A stretch of 64,000 bases of DNA from Leclercia sp. S52 (GCF_039727615.1 NZ_CP152474.1:3782001-3846000), one strand, 5' to 3'. Numbered from the stretch's first letter, positions 45,176 to 55,276 are shown. Made by a program: numbers and translations. Notes: a model not told the origin generated them from the letters alone.

Positions 45176-46723
45176 ATGCAGCAGCAAAAACCGCAAAAAC
45201 CGTTGGAAGGGGCGCAGCTGGTCATCATGACCATTGCGCTGTCGCTGGCGACATTCATGCAGGTGCTGGACTCCACCATCGCGAACGTGGCAATCCCGAC
45301 CATTGCCGGGAACCTTGGCTCATCCCTGAGCCAGGGGACATGGGTAATCACCTCGTTCGGGGTGGCGAATGCTATCTCCATCCCGATTACCGGCTGGCTG
45401 GCAAAGCGCGTCGGGGAGGTGAAACTTTTCCTCTGGTCCACCATCGCCTTTGTTATTGCCTCCTGGGCGTGTGGGATGTCCAGCAGCCTGACCATGCTGA
45501 TCTTCTTCCGCGTGATCCAGGGGATTGTCGCCGGGCCGCTGATCCCGCTGTCGCAAAGTCTGCTTCTCAATAACTACCCGCCCGCCAAACGCTCTATCGC
45601 GCTGGCGCTGTGGTCGATGACGGTGATCGTCGCCCCGATCTGCGGCCCGATTCTGGGCGGCTATATCAGCGATAACTATCACTGGGGCTGGATCTTCTTT
45701 ATCAACGTGCCGATTGGCGCGGTGGTGGTATTGCTGACCCTGCAGTCGCTGCGCGGTCGTGAAACCCGCACCGAGCAACGGCGCATTGATGGCGTGGGGC
45801 TGGCGCTGCTGGTGCTGGGCATCGGCAGCCTGCAGATCATGCTCGACCGCGGGAAAGAGCTGGACTGGTTCGCCTCGCAGGAGATCATCGTCCTGACGGT
45901 CGTGGCGGTGGTGGCGCTAAGCTTCCTGATTGTCTGGGAGCTGACGGATGACAACCCGATAGTCGATTTGTCGCTGTTTAAGTCGCGCAACTTCACCATA
46001 GGCTGTCTGTGTATCAGCCTTGCCTACATGCTCTACTTCGGCGCGATTGTTCTGCTGCCGCAGCTGTTGCAGGAGGTATATGGCTACACCGCCACCTGGG
46101 CGGGGCTGGCGTCAGCACCGGTCGGGGTGATCCCGGTCCTGCTGTCACCGATTATCGGCCGCTTCGCCCATAAGCTCGATATGCGTCGGCTGGTGACCTT
46201 CAGCTTCATTATGTATGCGGTGTGTTTCTACTGGCGTGCCTATACCTTTGAGCCGGGCATGGACTTTGGTGCATCCGCGTGGCCGCAGTTCATTCAGGGC
46301 TTTGCGGTGGCCTGCTTCTTTATGCCACTGACCACCATCACCCTCTCCGGCTTGCCGCCGGAACGGATGGCGGCGGCGTCCAGTCTGTCGAACTTTATGC
46401 GTACGCTGGCGGGTTCCATCGGTACCTCGATGACCACCACCATGTGGACCAACCGCGAGTCGCTGCACCATGCGCAGCTGACTGAATCGGTGAACGTGTT
46501 CAATCCGCAGGCGCAGGAGGTGTACAGCCAGCTGCAGGGGATGGGCATGACCGAGCAGCAGGCTTCGGGCTGGATAGCACAGCAGATCACCGCGCAGGGG
46601 CTGATTATCTCGGCCAACGAGATCTTCTGGCTATCGGCAGGGGTGTTTATTGTGCTGTTGGGGCTGATCTGGTTCGCCAAACCGCCATTTGGCGCGGGCG
46701 GCGGAGGCGGTGGCGCGCACTAA
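45176..46723 (+). CDS. emrB: EmrB drug/H+ antiporter (MFS, DHA2)
   Basis: A 515-residue 14-helix pump. The conserved DHA2 segment LDSTIANVAIPTIAG lies in helix 1, and GPILGGYISDNYHWGWIFFINVPIG in helix 5. The extended frame opens at a GTG at 45167, but AAGGTGAG fits the ATG at 45176 (MQQQKP), the E. coli start. It ends in a glycine-rich tail (GAGGGGGGAH) as in E. coli. Followed by a strong terminator. Confidence 0.96.
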   Translation: MQQQKPQKPLEGAQLVIMTIALSLATFMQVLDSTIANVAIPTIAGNLGSSLSQGTWVITSFGVANAISIPITGWLAKRVGEVKLFLWSTIAFVIASWACGMSSSLTMLIFFRVIQGIVAGPLIPLSQSLLLNNYPPAKRSIALALWSMTVIVAPICGPILGGYISDNYHWGWIFFINVPIGAVVVLLTLQSLRGRETRTEQRRIDGVGLALLVLGIGSLQIMLDRGKELDWFASQEIIVLTVVAVVALSFLIVWELTDDNPIVDLSLFKSRNFTIGCLCISLAYMLYFGAIVLLPQLLQEVYGYTATWAGLASAPVGVIPVLLSPIIGRFAHKLDMRRLVTFSFIMYAVCFYWRAYTFEPGMDFGASAWPQFIQGFAVACFFMPLTTITLSGLPPERMAAASSLSNFMRTLAGSIGTSMTTTMWTNRESLHHAQLTESVNVFNPQAQEVYSQLQGMGMTEQQASGWIAQQITAQGLIISANEIFWLSAGVFIVLLGLIWFAKPPFGAGGGGGGAH

Positions 46724-46734
46724 ACGACTGAAAA

Positions 46735-46767
46735 GAAAAACGGATCTGCATGCAGATCCGTTTTTTT
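46735..46767. terminator. Bidirectional terminator after emrB
   Basis: A perfect palindrome (AAAAACGGATCTGCA / TGCAGATCCGTTTTT) ending in a T run. It separates emrB from the convergent coiled-coil gene. Confidence 0.95.
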
Positions 46768-46783
46768 ATGGGCGCGATTAAGA

Positions 46784-49700
46784 TTACTTAATGCCGATAA
46801 TTTTAATCGTAATGATTGAGACCGTGCCTGGCGGCACAAAGCCTGGCACGCCCGCTTCACCGTAGGCCTGCTTCGCCGGAATATGCAGTTTTGCCTCTCC
46901 ACCCAGACCCAGCTTTTGCACTACCGTCTGGAACAGCGGCGGTAAGTCTTTCACCCGGCTGGCGCGAACCTCTTTACTGGACATCACCTTCCCGGTGCCC
47001 AGCACCTCGTCAAGCTCGGTAATGATCTCATTCTGGCCCGTAATCAACGGCGCCTCACCCTGCTTAATCACCCGGTAGATTGCACCATCAGGCAGTCGTT
47101 TAGCGCCCTTCTCATTCGCCGCCTTAGTCATGATCGCTTTGCTCTGCTTTTCGTTTTCGCTTTGCGTCGCGACAAACTGCTTTTTCTGGACCTGGTCCAG
47201 CGCGGCTAGCTCTTTCGACAGCGCAGCGGGTGCCAGCTGGAGCTTATTGTTTACCTTGTCGTTAAAGCCCTGCATAAAGGCGCTGAGATCGAGCTTTTTG
47301 TTCAGGCCGTCCAGCTTGCTCTTTTCACGCCCTGCCGCATCGCCGTACCAGGTGCCGATAGCGTAGCTGGTCAGGGTATCTTTTGCCGCCGTCTTATCGA
47401 TCTTCATCCGCTGCTTATCCGCACCTTCTTTTGCGGGTGCAGCCTGACTCTCTTTCAGCTTCTGGTTTTCAGCCGTCAGCGTTGCGAGGGAGGCGCTTTG
47501 CGTTTTCTGCTGCTCCTCAAGCGAGGCTTTTTGCGTCTGAAGCAGGGTCAGCTGCTTTTTCAGCTCCTCAGTCTCTTTTCCGGCGGTAGCCAGCTGGGTG
47601 GCCAGCGCACCGCTTTTGTCTTTCTCGCTGCCAACGTTATTTTTCTGAAGCGCCAACAGGGACTCCTGCGAAGCGATGACTTTTTTGGCGTCCTCAAGCT
47701 GGTTCTGCGCAATATCGGACTTAAACTTCTCGCTTTTAAGCAGTTTTTCCTGCTCGGCCATCCGGGTTTCCAGGGTGGTTTTTTGCACATTCAGCGCCGT
47801 CAGCTGGGCTTTTAAGGCATCGACCTCTTTCACCGCACCGGTGCTCTTGTCACTGCTGGTTTTGAGGGTGGCGAGCTGGGCATCCAGCGCTTTCTTCTGC
47901 GTTTGCAGATCGGCCAGCTCTTTAGTCAACGCGGCGTTCTTCTCGCGGGTCTCCTTCAGCGTGGCCAGCTCCGTCTCCAGTGCCTTCTTCTGCGCCTGCA
48001 GGTCAGCCATCTCTTTCGCCAGCGCGGCGCTCTTCTCATTGGCCGCTTTCAGCGCGGTCAGCTGAGTATCCAGTGCCTTCTTCTGGGCCTGCAGGTCGGT
48101 CAGCTCTTGAGTCAGCGTCGCGTTTTTCACACTGGCTTCTTTCAGGGAGGCCAGCTGGGTATCGAGTGCTTTCTTCTGCGTCTGCAGATCGGTCAGCTCT
48201 TTAAGCAGCTTCTCTTTGTCGCTTCCGGCGCTGCTCTTCTGCATGGCCAGGAGTGACTCCTGCGAAGAGATCACTTTTTTTGGCGTCCTCGAGCTGGTTC
48301 TGCGCAATCTCAGACTTTGTCTTTTCGCTGTTAAAGCGTTTTTCCAGGTCGGCCAGCTTTGTTTCAATCGTGGCTTTTTGCAGATTCAGCGCCGACAGCT
48401 GCGCTTTTAAGGTGTCGAGCTCTTTCGCTGCAGTGATGGCCTTCTCGCTGCTCGTTTTCAGCGTCTCTAACTGGGCATCCAGCGCTTTTTTCTGGGTTTG
48501 CAGATCGGCCAGAGTTTTAGTCAGCACCGCGTTTTGCTCGCTGGCCTTATTCAGCTGCTCGATCATCTGCGCAGTTTTCTGCTTATCCCCGGTGCTGTTG
48601 GTTTTCAGGGCCGTCAGCTGATCTTCCAGGGTCTTCTTCTGCCCCTGCAGATCGGCAAGCTGCTTGCTCAACTCATCGCTGCGGGCGGTGGCTTTACTCA
48701 GCTGCCCGGCCAGCTCTGCGCTTTTTTTCTTGTCATCGCTGCTGCTGGTCATCAGGGTAGCCAGCTGCTGCTCCTGATCTTTTTTCTGCAATTTGAGCTC
48801 AGCAAGCTCCTTGAGTAGTGCCGCGCTCTGTTCGCTGGCTTTGTTCAGCTGCTCGACCATCTGCGCGCTTTTTTGCTTATCCCCGGTGCTGCTGGTTTTC
48901 AGGGCCGTAAGCTGATCTTCCAGCGTTTTTTTCTGCCCCTGCAGATCGGCAAGCTGCTTGCTCAGCTCATCGCTGCGGGCGGTGGCTTTACTCAGCTGCC
49001 CGGCCAGCTCTGCGCTTTTTTTCTTGTCGTCGCTGCTGCTGGACATCAGGGTAGCCAGCTGCTGCTCCTGATCTTTTTTCTGCAATTTGAGCTCAGCAAG
49101 CTCCTTGAGCAGTGCCGCGCTTTGCTCGCTCGCCTTATTCAGCTGCTCGACCATTTGCGCGCTTTTTTGCTTATCCCCGGTGCTGGTGGTTTTCAGGGCC
49201 GTCAGCTGCTCTTCCAGCGCTTTTTTCTGCCCCTGCAGATCGGCAAGCTGCTTGCTCAGCTCATCGCTGCGGGTGGTGGCTTTACTCAGCTACCCGGTCA
49301 GCTCAGCGCTTTTCTTCTTGTCGTCGCTGCTGCTGGATTGCAATACCGCAAGCTGCTGTTCAAGCATTTTTTTCTGCGTTTGGGCGTCGGCGAGTTGTTT
49401 GCTGAGCTCTTCGCTCCGGGCCACAGACTTGTTCATCTGCCCGACCAGCTCGCTACTTTTTTGCTTGTCGCCAGTGCTGGAGGATTCCAGCGCGGTGAGT
49501 TGTGCTTCGAGCGTTTTTTTCTGCGTCTGGACCTCGGCAAGCTGTTTATTCAACTCCTCGCTTCGGGCCATCGATTTGTTTAGCTGCGCTGATAATTCAG
49601 CATTTTTCTGTTTGAAATCGCTGTTGGCTATATTTAGCGTTGCGAAGAGACTTTCCAGTGCCAATTTCTGAGCACTGGTTTTCGGCATATTTTCTTTCGT

Positions 49701-50141
49701 TGCCAGCATCTGGTCGTTAAGCGCAGCGTTACTTTGTTGTTCCGCCGCCGCTTTTTCCAGGGCTGCCTTTTTGTTTTGAGCATCAGCCAATGCCTGGCTG
49801 AGCGCGGTTATTTTCTCGTTAGCATTTTGTAAATCATTACTCAGAAGTGTTAATTTCTTCTGCGCCATGATAAGACTTTGGGTATCTCTTGCCGCAGCCT
49901 TACGGGATGGGGTTTCAGTCGCACGCGCAGGCTTCGCTTTCTGCTGCACTGGAGCGGCCATCGATGAGGTAATTTTAGACGGAGAGGGAGTAACTTCAGG
50001 AGCAATAAATGGATTTGCTGAATCGTTGCCGATAATTTTTTCTTTACTCAGCTGATCCAACAATTCGGTGCCTGCAGAATACGACTTCCCTGTCGACAAT
50101 AATAATCCGCAGCATATTGCTGCACTAAAGTATTTTTTCAT
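46784..50141 (-). pseudogene. Giant exported coiled-coil protein with FKBP-like C-terminus, disrupted
   Basis: About 1118 residues when read through. It has a signal peptide (MKKYFSAAICCGLLLSTGKS), a Pro/Ala-rich linker (40-90), then roughly 750 residues of Gln/Lys/Leu/Glu-rich coiled coil, and a C-terminal region like FkpA/Mip: an FKBP_N dimer part (LTSYAIGTWYGDAAG...LDLSAFMQGF) and an FKBP_C part ending KQAYGEAGVPGFVPPGT. The region that in active FKBPs holds the Asp and Tyr of the pocket (FDSS-like) is replaced by VLGTGKVMSSKEV, so isomerase activity is doubtful. It is broken by TAG at 49290-49292 where sister repeats have CAG, and by an extra T in the run 48275-48281 (seven; six restore AKKVISSQESLL). 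It overlaps the lipoprotein gene by four bases. It is not in the E. coli locus, and its function is unknown. Confidence 0.8.
48601..49482. repeat. Tandem 294-base repeat inside the coiled-coil gene
   Basis: Near-identical units start at 48601, 48895 and 49189, exactly 294 bases (98 residues) apart; the third is more diverged. Each encodes two 49-residue (seven-heptad) subunits, one around KSAQMVEQLNKASEQSAALL and one around KSAELAGQLSKATARSDEL. High DNA identity implies recent duplication or gene conversion and length polymorphism. Confidence 0.85.
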
Positions 50142-50518
50142 AACTTATTCATTTCATTCGCGCGATGCATCATGTTGGTATAAACAGAGTTTTTTACACG
50201 AACACAGACTAAAGAAATCTTTCTGTTTATTTCTGTTAACATTACTTCCGATGCATTTGAATCGATCAAACCTTTATTTGCTTCATATACTTTGTAGTTT
50301 TTATTAATATTATCGAATTGCTGACGAAATGTTTCATAAGCGGCAGGATCCAGTTTCTGCAGAGCAGAGAACTCCTGATAACACTGCACTTCCTGCTTAC
50401 GCGCCTCAGGGGCTTTAGAGATGGGTTCAGCAATAACTTTTGTTGATGATGTAGCGCTGCATCCCGGCAGGAAAAGAGCGGATAAAAAGATAGCAGTGCC
50501 AGTATGATAAAATTTCAT
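50138..50518 (-). CDS. Small lipoprotein co-encoded with the coiled-coil protein
   Basis: About 126 residues with a lipoprotein signal (MKFYHTGTAIFLSALFLPGC; lipid at Cys20), then a helical domain with two further Cys (VQCYQEF and ISLVCVRVK) that may pair. Frame-extending ATG at 50539 exists; the ATG at 50518 puts the signal peptide at the N-terminus. The gene lies upstream of the coiled-coil gene with a four-base overlap, so the two are expressed together and probably act together in the envelope. I recognise no family. Confidence 0.75.
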   Translation of the reverse strand: MKFYHTGTAIFLSALFLPGCSATSSTKVIAEPISKAPEARKQEVQCYQEFSALQKLDPAAYETFRQQFDNINKNYKVYEANKGLIDSNASEVMLTEINRKISLVCVRVKNSVYTNMMHRANEMNKL

Positions 50519-50751
50519 ATTTCCCTCTGAAAGATTCATTCTAATGTAGCGAGTATACTATTAACTCATCTGCAACATACGCGACAAATGGGAATTAAGT
50601 GTATACGTTCACGGAATGAATATATAGCATCCACAGTTATGCCCCGCAAGCAATATAATCAGAAACGGCTGGATTCACAACAGAGTACAAATTTTTAGGA
50701 AGATATAAAGAAATTATTTAGTGAATATTATTGGCAAATGTGGAAACCGTA

Positions 50752-50769
50752 CCCTCTTAAGGGAGAGGG
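50752..50769 (-). terminator. Small hairpin after luxS
   Basis: CCCTCT / AGAGGG arms 16 bases downstream of the luxS stop (luxS reads leftward). It is a weak terminator candidate and a truncated relative of the repeat at 41678. Confidence 0.45.
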
Positions 50770-50784
50770 CACGATGTTGAGGCA

Positions 50785-51300
50785 CTAGATGTGTAACTCT
50801 TGCAGTTTATCTTTTGGCAGCGCCAGCTCTTCATTGCTGTTAACGCGAACGTCACGCTCGATAATATGACGCGCAATCTCCTGCGCTTCTTCCAGGGAGT
50901 GCATCTGGTACGTACCGCACTGGTAAACGTTCAGCTCAGGGATCTGGTTCTGCTCTTTCACCTTCAGCACGTCTTCCATCGCGGCTTTCCACGCATCTGC
51001 GACGCGTTTCTCTTCCGGCACGCCAATCAGGCTCATGTAGAAGCCGGTACGGCAGCCCATAGGGGAGATGTCGATGATCTCAACGCCGTTACCGTTCAGG
51101 TGATCGCGCATGAAGCCGGCAAACAGGTGCTCCAGCGTGTGGATGCCTTTTTCCGGCATAACCTCTTTGTTAGGTACGCAGAAACGCAGGTCGAATACAG
51201 TGATCGTGTCGCCGTGCGGGGTATGCATGGTCTTCGCAACGCGTACAGCAGGGGCTTCCATACGGGTATGGTCGACAGTAAAGCTATCTAATAACGGCAT
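50785..51300 (-). CDS. luxS: LuxS S-ribosylhomocysteine lyase
   Basis: Cleaves S-ribosylhomocysteine to homocysteine and DPD, the precursor of autoinducer-2. Metal and catalytic residues are seen in [10 protein letters not shown] (HxxEH) and in the later CGTYQMHSL (Cys metal ligand). The 171-residue length is normal. GGAGG precedes the ATG. The divergent sRNA gene micA lies upstream, as in E. coli. Confidence 0.98.
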   Translation of the reverse strand: MPLLDSFTVDHTRMEAPAVRVAKTMHTPHGDTITVFDLRFCVPNKEVMPEKGIHTLEHLFAGFMRDHLNGNGVEIIDISPMGCRTGFYMSLIGVPEEKRVADAWKAAMEDVLKVKEQNQIPELNVYQCGTYQMHSLEEAQEIARHIIERDVRVNSNEELALPKDKLQELHI

Positions 51301-51335
51301 ACGTCACCTCCGATAGTGATTTTTTTAAAATAAAA

Positions 51336-51363
51336 TGAACTCTTCATTTCAACGCGAGTCTGA
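51336..51363 (+). promoter_or_regulatory. Sigma-E promoter of micA
   Basis: -35 TGAACTC and -10 GTCTGA at sigma-E spacing, six bases before the micA start. Envelope stress sigma-E drives micA in E. coli. Confidence 0.75.
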
Positions 51364-51369
51364 GTATAT

Positions 51370-51443
51370 GAAAGACGCGCATTTGTTATCATCATCCCTG
51401 TTCTTCAGAGATGTTATTTTGGCCACAGCGATGTGGCCTTTTT
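51370..51443 (+). ncRNA. micA: MicA small RNA
   Basis: Between luxS and gshA, as in E. coli and Salmonella. It starts GAAAGACGCGCATTTGTTAT, the conserved seed region that pairs with ompA mRNA, and ends in the terminator GGCCACAGCGATGTGGCC followed by five T residues. MicA works with Hfq to repress ompA and other envelope mRNAs. Confidence 0.93.
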
Positions 51444-51451
51444 CTTTTCTG

Positions 51452-52996
51452 TCAGGCCTGTTTCGCCAGGAAATCTGCAAACGACTCGGTATCCGCCGCT
51501 TCAATCTCCCCCTGACGCACTACAGACGCATCGCGCTCCGCAGCAAAATCGGCTTCGCTTAACACCTCCAGCGGCTCCTGCTGCAGCATATCGCGATACT
51601 CCGCCGCCAACGCACGACCGGTGCCGCCAATCCCCTGATCAATCATAGAACGCAGAATGCGCGCCGAGAATGTCAGCTCGGGATTATCAAAGCTTTCGAT
51701 CAGTTGGTCACAAACCTGCTGATACTCTTCGCCACCGTAAACGCTGTCCAGCGTGTGGGCGACGCGTTTGAGATCGCGGAACAGATCTTTACCCACCTGT
51801 TGTAACGGGAACTGCGCCGTTTGACAGCCAATGCCCAGCGTCAGACCAGGCTTGCGCCCTTCGAGGATCACCCGGTTCCAGTTGGTGCGGGTACAGAGCA
51901 GTTCGTCAGCGCTCATTTCCGGCGCATCGGCCAGCACGCACCAGACCATAAACAGATCCAGGAAGCGTACCTGCTGCTCATCCACACCGATTGGTGAGAA
52001 CGGGTTGATATCCAGGGAGCGCACTTCAATGTACTCAATACCGCCGCGTTGCAGCGCATCTGACGGTGTCTCGCCGCTGCGGGTGACGCGTTTCGGACGG
52101 ATCGGCGCGTACAGTTCGTTTTCGATCTGCAAAACGTTGGTGTTGATTTGCAGGCGTTTACCGTCTTTCTCAAGCCCGATTTCGTCGTACGCTTCCGACG
52201 GCGTTTTGATCGCCCGCTTCAATCCTGCCACATACTCATGCAATTCGTTAAACGTAATTCCGAGATTGCTTTGCGACTTATTGGTATAACCGAGGTCGCT
52301 GAGGCGCAGGGAGGTCGCGTACGGCAGGTAATACATGCCGCAATCGGTCTTCTCAAACGGCAGCGTGGTCGGTTTGCCCTGCAGGAACGAGGAACAAATC
52401 GCCGGTGACGCGCCGAACAGATACGGGATGACCCAGCCAAAGCGATAGTAGTTACGGATCAGGCGGAAATAGCCTACTGAGATCGCCTCTTTATCCGTCT
52501 CGCCGCACTTCGCCTGCCAGAATGCCATGGGCAGTGAAAAGTTATAATGCACGCCAGAAATCGTCTGCATCAGCGCGCCGTAGCGGTTTTTTAGCCCTTC
52601 GCGATAAAGCGTTTTCAGACGACCAATATTTGATGTGCCATACTGCGCCAGTTCGATGTCCTGGCCCTGCTCGATATAGCAGGGCATGCTGAGCGGCCAC
52701 ATACGCTCATCACCCAGATTGCGGGCGCTGTAGCGGTGGATATCACGCATAATCTTCAGCATGTGATCAATATCGCCATCGACCGGCGTGATGAACTCAA
52801 GCAGCGCTTCTGCGAAATCAGTCGTGATCCACTTATGAGTCAGCGCAGAACCCAACGCCTTTGGATGACCCGTCGTTGCAAGACTGCCATCCGCGTTCAC
52901 GCGCAGCGTTTCGCGCTCAAGACCACGCTGAATACCCTTCAGAGCCTGAGGGTGGTTTTCCAGCCAGGCCAGTGCCTGTGATACGTCCGGGATCAA
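51452..52996 (-). CDS. gshA: GshA glutamate-cysteine ligase
   Basis: First enzyme of glutathione synthesis, joining glutamate and cysteine with ATP. The 514-residue product aligns with E. coli GshA (518). It starts at TTG ([13 protein letters not shown]) with GGGAGGT upstream, the same unusual start codon as E. coli. Conserved segments include [13 protein letters not shown] and [16 protein letters not shown], which bind ATP and metal. Intact; it is downstream of yqaBA. Confidence 0.97.
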   Translation of the reverse strand: MIPDVSQALAWLENHPQALKGIQRGLERETLRVNADGSLATTGHPKALGSALTHKWITTDFAEALLEFITPVDGDIDHMLKIMRDIHRYSARNLGDERMWPLSMPCYIEQGQDIELAQYGTSNIGRLKTLYREGLKNRYGALMQTISGVHYNFSLPMAFWQAKCGETDKEAISVGYFRLIRNYYRFGWVIPYLFGASPAICSSFLQGKPTTLPFEKTDCGMYYLPYATSLRLSDLGYTNKSQSNLGITFNELHEYVAGLKRAIKTPSEAYDEIGLEKDGKRLQINTNVLQIENELYAPIRPKRVTRSGETPSDALQRGGIEYIEVRSLDINPFSPIGVDEQQVRFLDLFMVWCVLADAPEMSADELLCTRTNWNRVILEGRKPGLTLGIGCQTAQFPLQQVGKDLFRDLKRVAHTLDSVYGGEEYQQVCDQLIESFDNPELTFSARILRSMIDQGIGGTGRALAAEYRDMLQQEPLEVLSEADFAAERDASVVRQGEIEAADTESFADFLAKQA

Positions 52997-53067
52997 TTCG
53001 ACCTCCCGCCTGTCAAAATCATTTTATTTAGCATAATTGTAATGGTTCATGGTCACAAACAGTCCAA

Positions 53068-53496
53068 TTAGTGCCACCACGTCATGCCCTGCAAAGTCAC
53101 AACCGCCACGAGAACGTAGCGCAATGCCTTGCCCAGGCATAAAAAAAAGAGCACGGGCCCCCAGGAGATGCGCATCCATCCCGCCAGCAGGCACAGTAAA
53201 TCACCGATTACCGGCATCCAGCTTAGTAAAAGCGTGGCAGCCCCATAGCGTTTTAGCCAGCCGACTGCCTTTTCCTGCCAGCGCGACGTTTTGCGTAGCG
53301 GAAAGAATCGCCCAAGAATAACGTTAGTCAGCCCTCCAAAGCTATTACCCATTGTTGCTATTAACACGAGCAACCAGGGCTGACTTACGCCGGACAAGAG
53401 CATCGCCACCAGTACCACTTCCGAATTTCCCGGCAAAAGCGTGGCGCTTAAAAAACTGCTGGCGAAGAGTGAGGTCAGTGACAGCAGGTCACTCAC
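53068..53496 (-). CDS. yqaA: YqaA inner-membrane protein
   Basis: A 142-residue small membrane protein with about four helices, distantly related to the DedA/VTT family (LLPGNSEVVLVAML, MGNSFGGLTNVILGR, WMPVIGDLLCLLAGWMR). Its function is unknown. It overlaps yqaB by four bases (ATGA) and precedes gshA, as in E. coli. Confidence 0.93.
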   Translation of the reverse strand: MSDLLSLTSLFASSFLSATLLPGNSEVVLVAMLLSGVSQPWLLVLIATMGNSFGGLTNVILGRFFPLRKTSRWQEKAVGWLKRYGAATLLLSWMPVIGDLLCLLAGWMRISWGPVLFFLCLGKALRYVLVAVVTLQGMTWWH

Positions 53497-54059
53497 AGTA
53501 AGCGAACGTCCACCGCATCCATGCCGGCAGCGTGCGCCGCCTGAATACCGAAGTCGGCATCTTCAAACACGACGCACTTCGCGGCTGGCACACCCATAAG
53601 TTCTGCGCACAGCAGAAAGGTGTCCGGGGCGGGCTTATGGTTTTTAACATGATCGGCGGCAACCACCGCAGAAAAATAGTGGCGCAGGCCAAGATGGTTG
53701 AGCAATGCCTCTGCGATTGCGCTCTCGCTGCCCGTCCCGACCGACATCGGACGTCGTCCGTGCCACTCTTTGACCACCTCAATTAATGGCAAAGGGCGCA
53801 CGGTATCTAGCAACATCGCTTTTACCGCATCGGTTTTTTCACGCGCGAGCAGATGAGGGTCGAGATCGGCCTGATTCAGTTCAATCACGGCCTGCGCAAT
53901 ACGCCAGGTAGGAGATCCGTTGAGGGCAATCATAGCCTGTAAGTCGAAACGCATTCCGTAACGGCCGAGGACGTCAGTCCAGGCTTTACGATGCGTTGGC
54001 TCAGTGTCCAGGATGGTGCCATCCATATCGAAGATCAAACCGTCATACTGTGCGTACAT
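53493..54059 (-). CDS. yqaB: YqaB fructose-1-phosphate phosphatase (HAD family)
   Basis: A 188-residue HAD hydrolase. The nucleophile Asp lies in IFDMDGTILDTEP, the motif II Ser/Thr in SVGTGS, and the final acidic motif in VVFEDADFGIQAA. E. coli YqaB hydrolyses fructose-1-phosphate and 6-phosphogluconate. First gene of the yqaB-yqaA-gshA run. Confidence 0.95.
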   Translation of the reverse strand: MYAQYDGLIFDMDGTILDTEPTHRKAWTDVLGRYGMRFDLQAMIALNGSPTWRIAQAVIELNQADLDPHLLAREKTDAVKAMLLDTVRPLPLIEVVKEWHGRRPMSVGTGSESAIAEALLNHLGLRHYFSAVVAADHVKNHKPAPDTFLLCAELMGVPAAKCVVFEDADFGIQAAHAAGMDAVDVRLL

Positions 54060-54184
54060 CGTGCTCTCGCAAAAGGATTACAAAGCGTTACTTTATCGTA
54101 AACAAGGGCTTTTGTCGCTGCTTCTGGCTGGCATTAGATTGGGAGTGCTGAAGAAATAAACTACAGAGGGAACATCGAAGAGAA

Positions 54185-54261
54185 TGGTGCATCCGGGAGG
54201 ATTCGAACCTCCGACCGCTCGGTTCGTAGCCGAGTACTCTATCCAGCTGAGCTACGGATGC
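54185..54261 (-). tRNA. tRNA-Arg (ACG)
   Basis: A 77-base cloverleaf with encoded CCA; the anticodon ACG lies in CTCGGCTACGAACCGAG and the T-loop is GGTTCGAATCC. It is the fourth (promoter-distal) of four identical copies. Confidence 0.97.
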
Positions 54262-54290
54262 ATCGTGGTACTGCTTGCAGAAATAGTAAA

Positions 54291-54367
54291 TGGTGCATCC
54301 GGGAGGATTCGAACCTCCGACCGCTCGGTTCGTAGCCGAGTACTCTATCCAGCTGAGCTACGGATGC
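54291..54367 (-). tRNA. tRNA-Arg (ACG)
   Basis: Identical copy of the tRNA at 54185, with CCA end and anticodon ACG; 29 bases separate it from that neighbour. Confidence 0.97.
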
Positions 54368-54432
54368 ATCGGGATTTACTGCTGTTACTGCTGATACTTG
54401 GTATTGCTTCATAAGCAACACAAAGTAAAAGA

Positions 54433-54509
54433 TGGTGCATCCGGGAGGATTCGAACCTCCGACCGCTCGGTTCGTAGCCGAGTACTCTATCCAGCTGAGC
54501 TACGGATGC
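54433..54509 (-). tRNA. tRNA-Arg (ACG)
   Basis: Identical copy. Its spacer begins with GGATTTACTGCTG like the next one, so the repeating unit of 142 bases includes flanking DNA. Confidence 0.97.
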
Positions 54510-54574
54510 ATCAGGATTTACTGCTGTACTACTTGATACTACATATCGTTTCGAAAGCGACATGAAGTAAAGGA

Positions 54575-54651
54575 TGGTGCATCCGGGAGGATTCGAACCT
54601 CCGACCGCTCGGTTCGTAGCCGAGTACTCTATCCAGCTGAGCTACGGATGC
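54575..54651 (-). tRNA. tRNA-Arg (ACG)
   Basis: Identical copy, closest to the tRNA-Ser gene. Corresponds to the argV-Y-Z-Q set of E. coli. Confidence 0.97.
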
Positions 54652-54655
54652 AAAA

Positions 54656-54748
54656 TGGCGGTGAGGCGGGGATTCGAACCCCGGATGCAGCTTTTGACCG
54701 CATACTCCCTTAGCAGGGGAGCGCCTTCAGCCTCTCGGCCACCTCACC
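54656..54748 (-). tRNA. serV: tRNA-Ser (GCT)
   Basis: A 93-base class II tRNA with long variable arm, CCA encoded, anticodon GCT in CCCCTGCTAAGGGAG. It is first in the transcript serV-argV cluster, as in E. coli. Confidence 0.97.
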
Positions 54749-55090
54749 ACACAACGCCTCTTTCGAGTGCTTCGAGTAACTCGTTAAGAGCTTCTCGTCG
54801 CTGCGTGGCGCATATATTACTTTCTGGGACTTATAAGTCAAACAATTTTCCACAACCTTTTATCGTTTGCACAAATCACAGGCAATTCGCATGTAAAACC
54901 CGCAAAGAGGGTGTTTTATAAACGGATTTTGCAGGCCAGCTGGCAGTTATCCAGGGGTATAAAAGGGATGTCGGGCAGAGAAAGGGTATGGCAGAAGGTT
55001 AAAAAGAGAGCGGTTGAAATCGAACGGTAACTTTTGACAAGGAATATATCGGGAGGGTTGCGTCTCGCCAGACAGCGAGACGCGATAATA
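54749..55090. other. Spacer between tRNA-Ser and csrA
   Basis: About 340 bases without a supported gene. It should hold the tRNA operon promoter (reading leftward) and the csrA 3' end. Confidence 0.4.
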
Positions 55091-55276
55091 TCAGTAACTG
55101 GACTGCTGGGATTTTTCAGCCTGGATACGCTGGTAGATCTCTTCACGATGAACAGAGACTTCTTTAGGGGCGTTCACACCAATACGTACCTGGTTGCCCT
55201 TTACCCCTAAAACTGTCACGGTGACCTCATCCCCAATCATGAGGGTCTCACCAACTCGACGAGTCAGAATCAGCAT
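55091..55276 (-). CDS. csrA: CsrA global post-transcriptional regulator
   Basis: A 61-residue RNA-binding protein that binds GGA sites in leaders and controls carbon flow, motility and biofilm. [20 protein letters not shown] and Arg44 in VSVHREEI (RNA contact) are intact. AAGGAG precedes the ATG. Lies downstream of alaS in the same direction. Confidence 0.98.

Noticed and set aside
48600..49500. Plus-strand hydrophobic frames opposite the coiled-coil repeats (for example 48873-49583)
   Set aside because: They are the complement of Lys/Gln/Leu codons, which read as Phe/Leu/Cys-rich strings. No start signal and no conserved domain.
54184..54414. Small frames overlapping the tRNA cluster
   Set aside because: They are translations of the tRNA genes and spacers ([18 protein letters not shown]) and are common annotation artefacts.
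54185..54651. Repeats with spacers resembling a CRISPR array
   Set aside because: The repeated units fold as tRNA-Arg(ACG) with CCA ends, and no cas genes are near.
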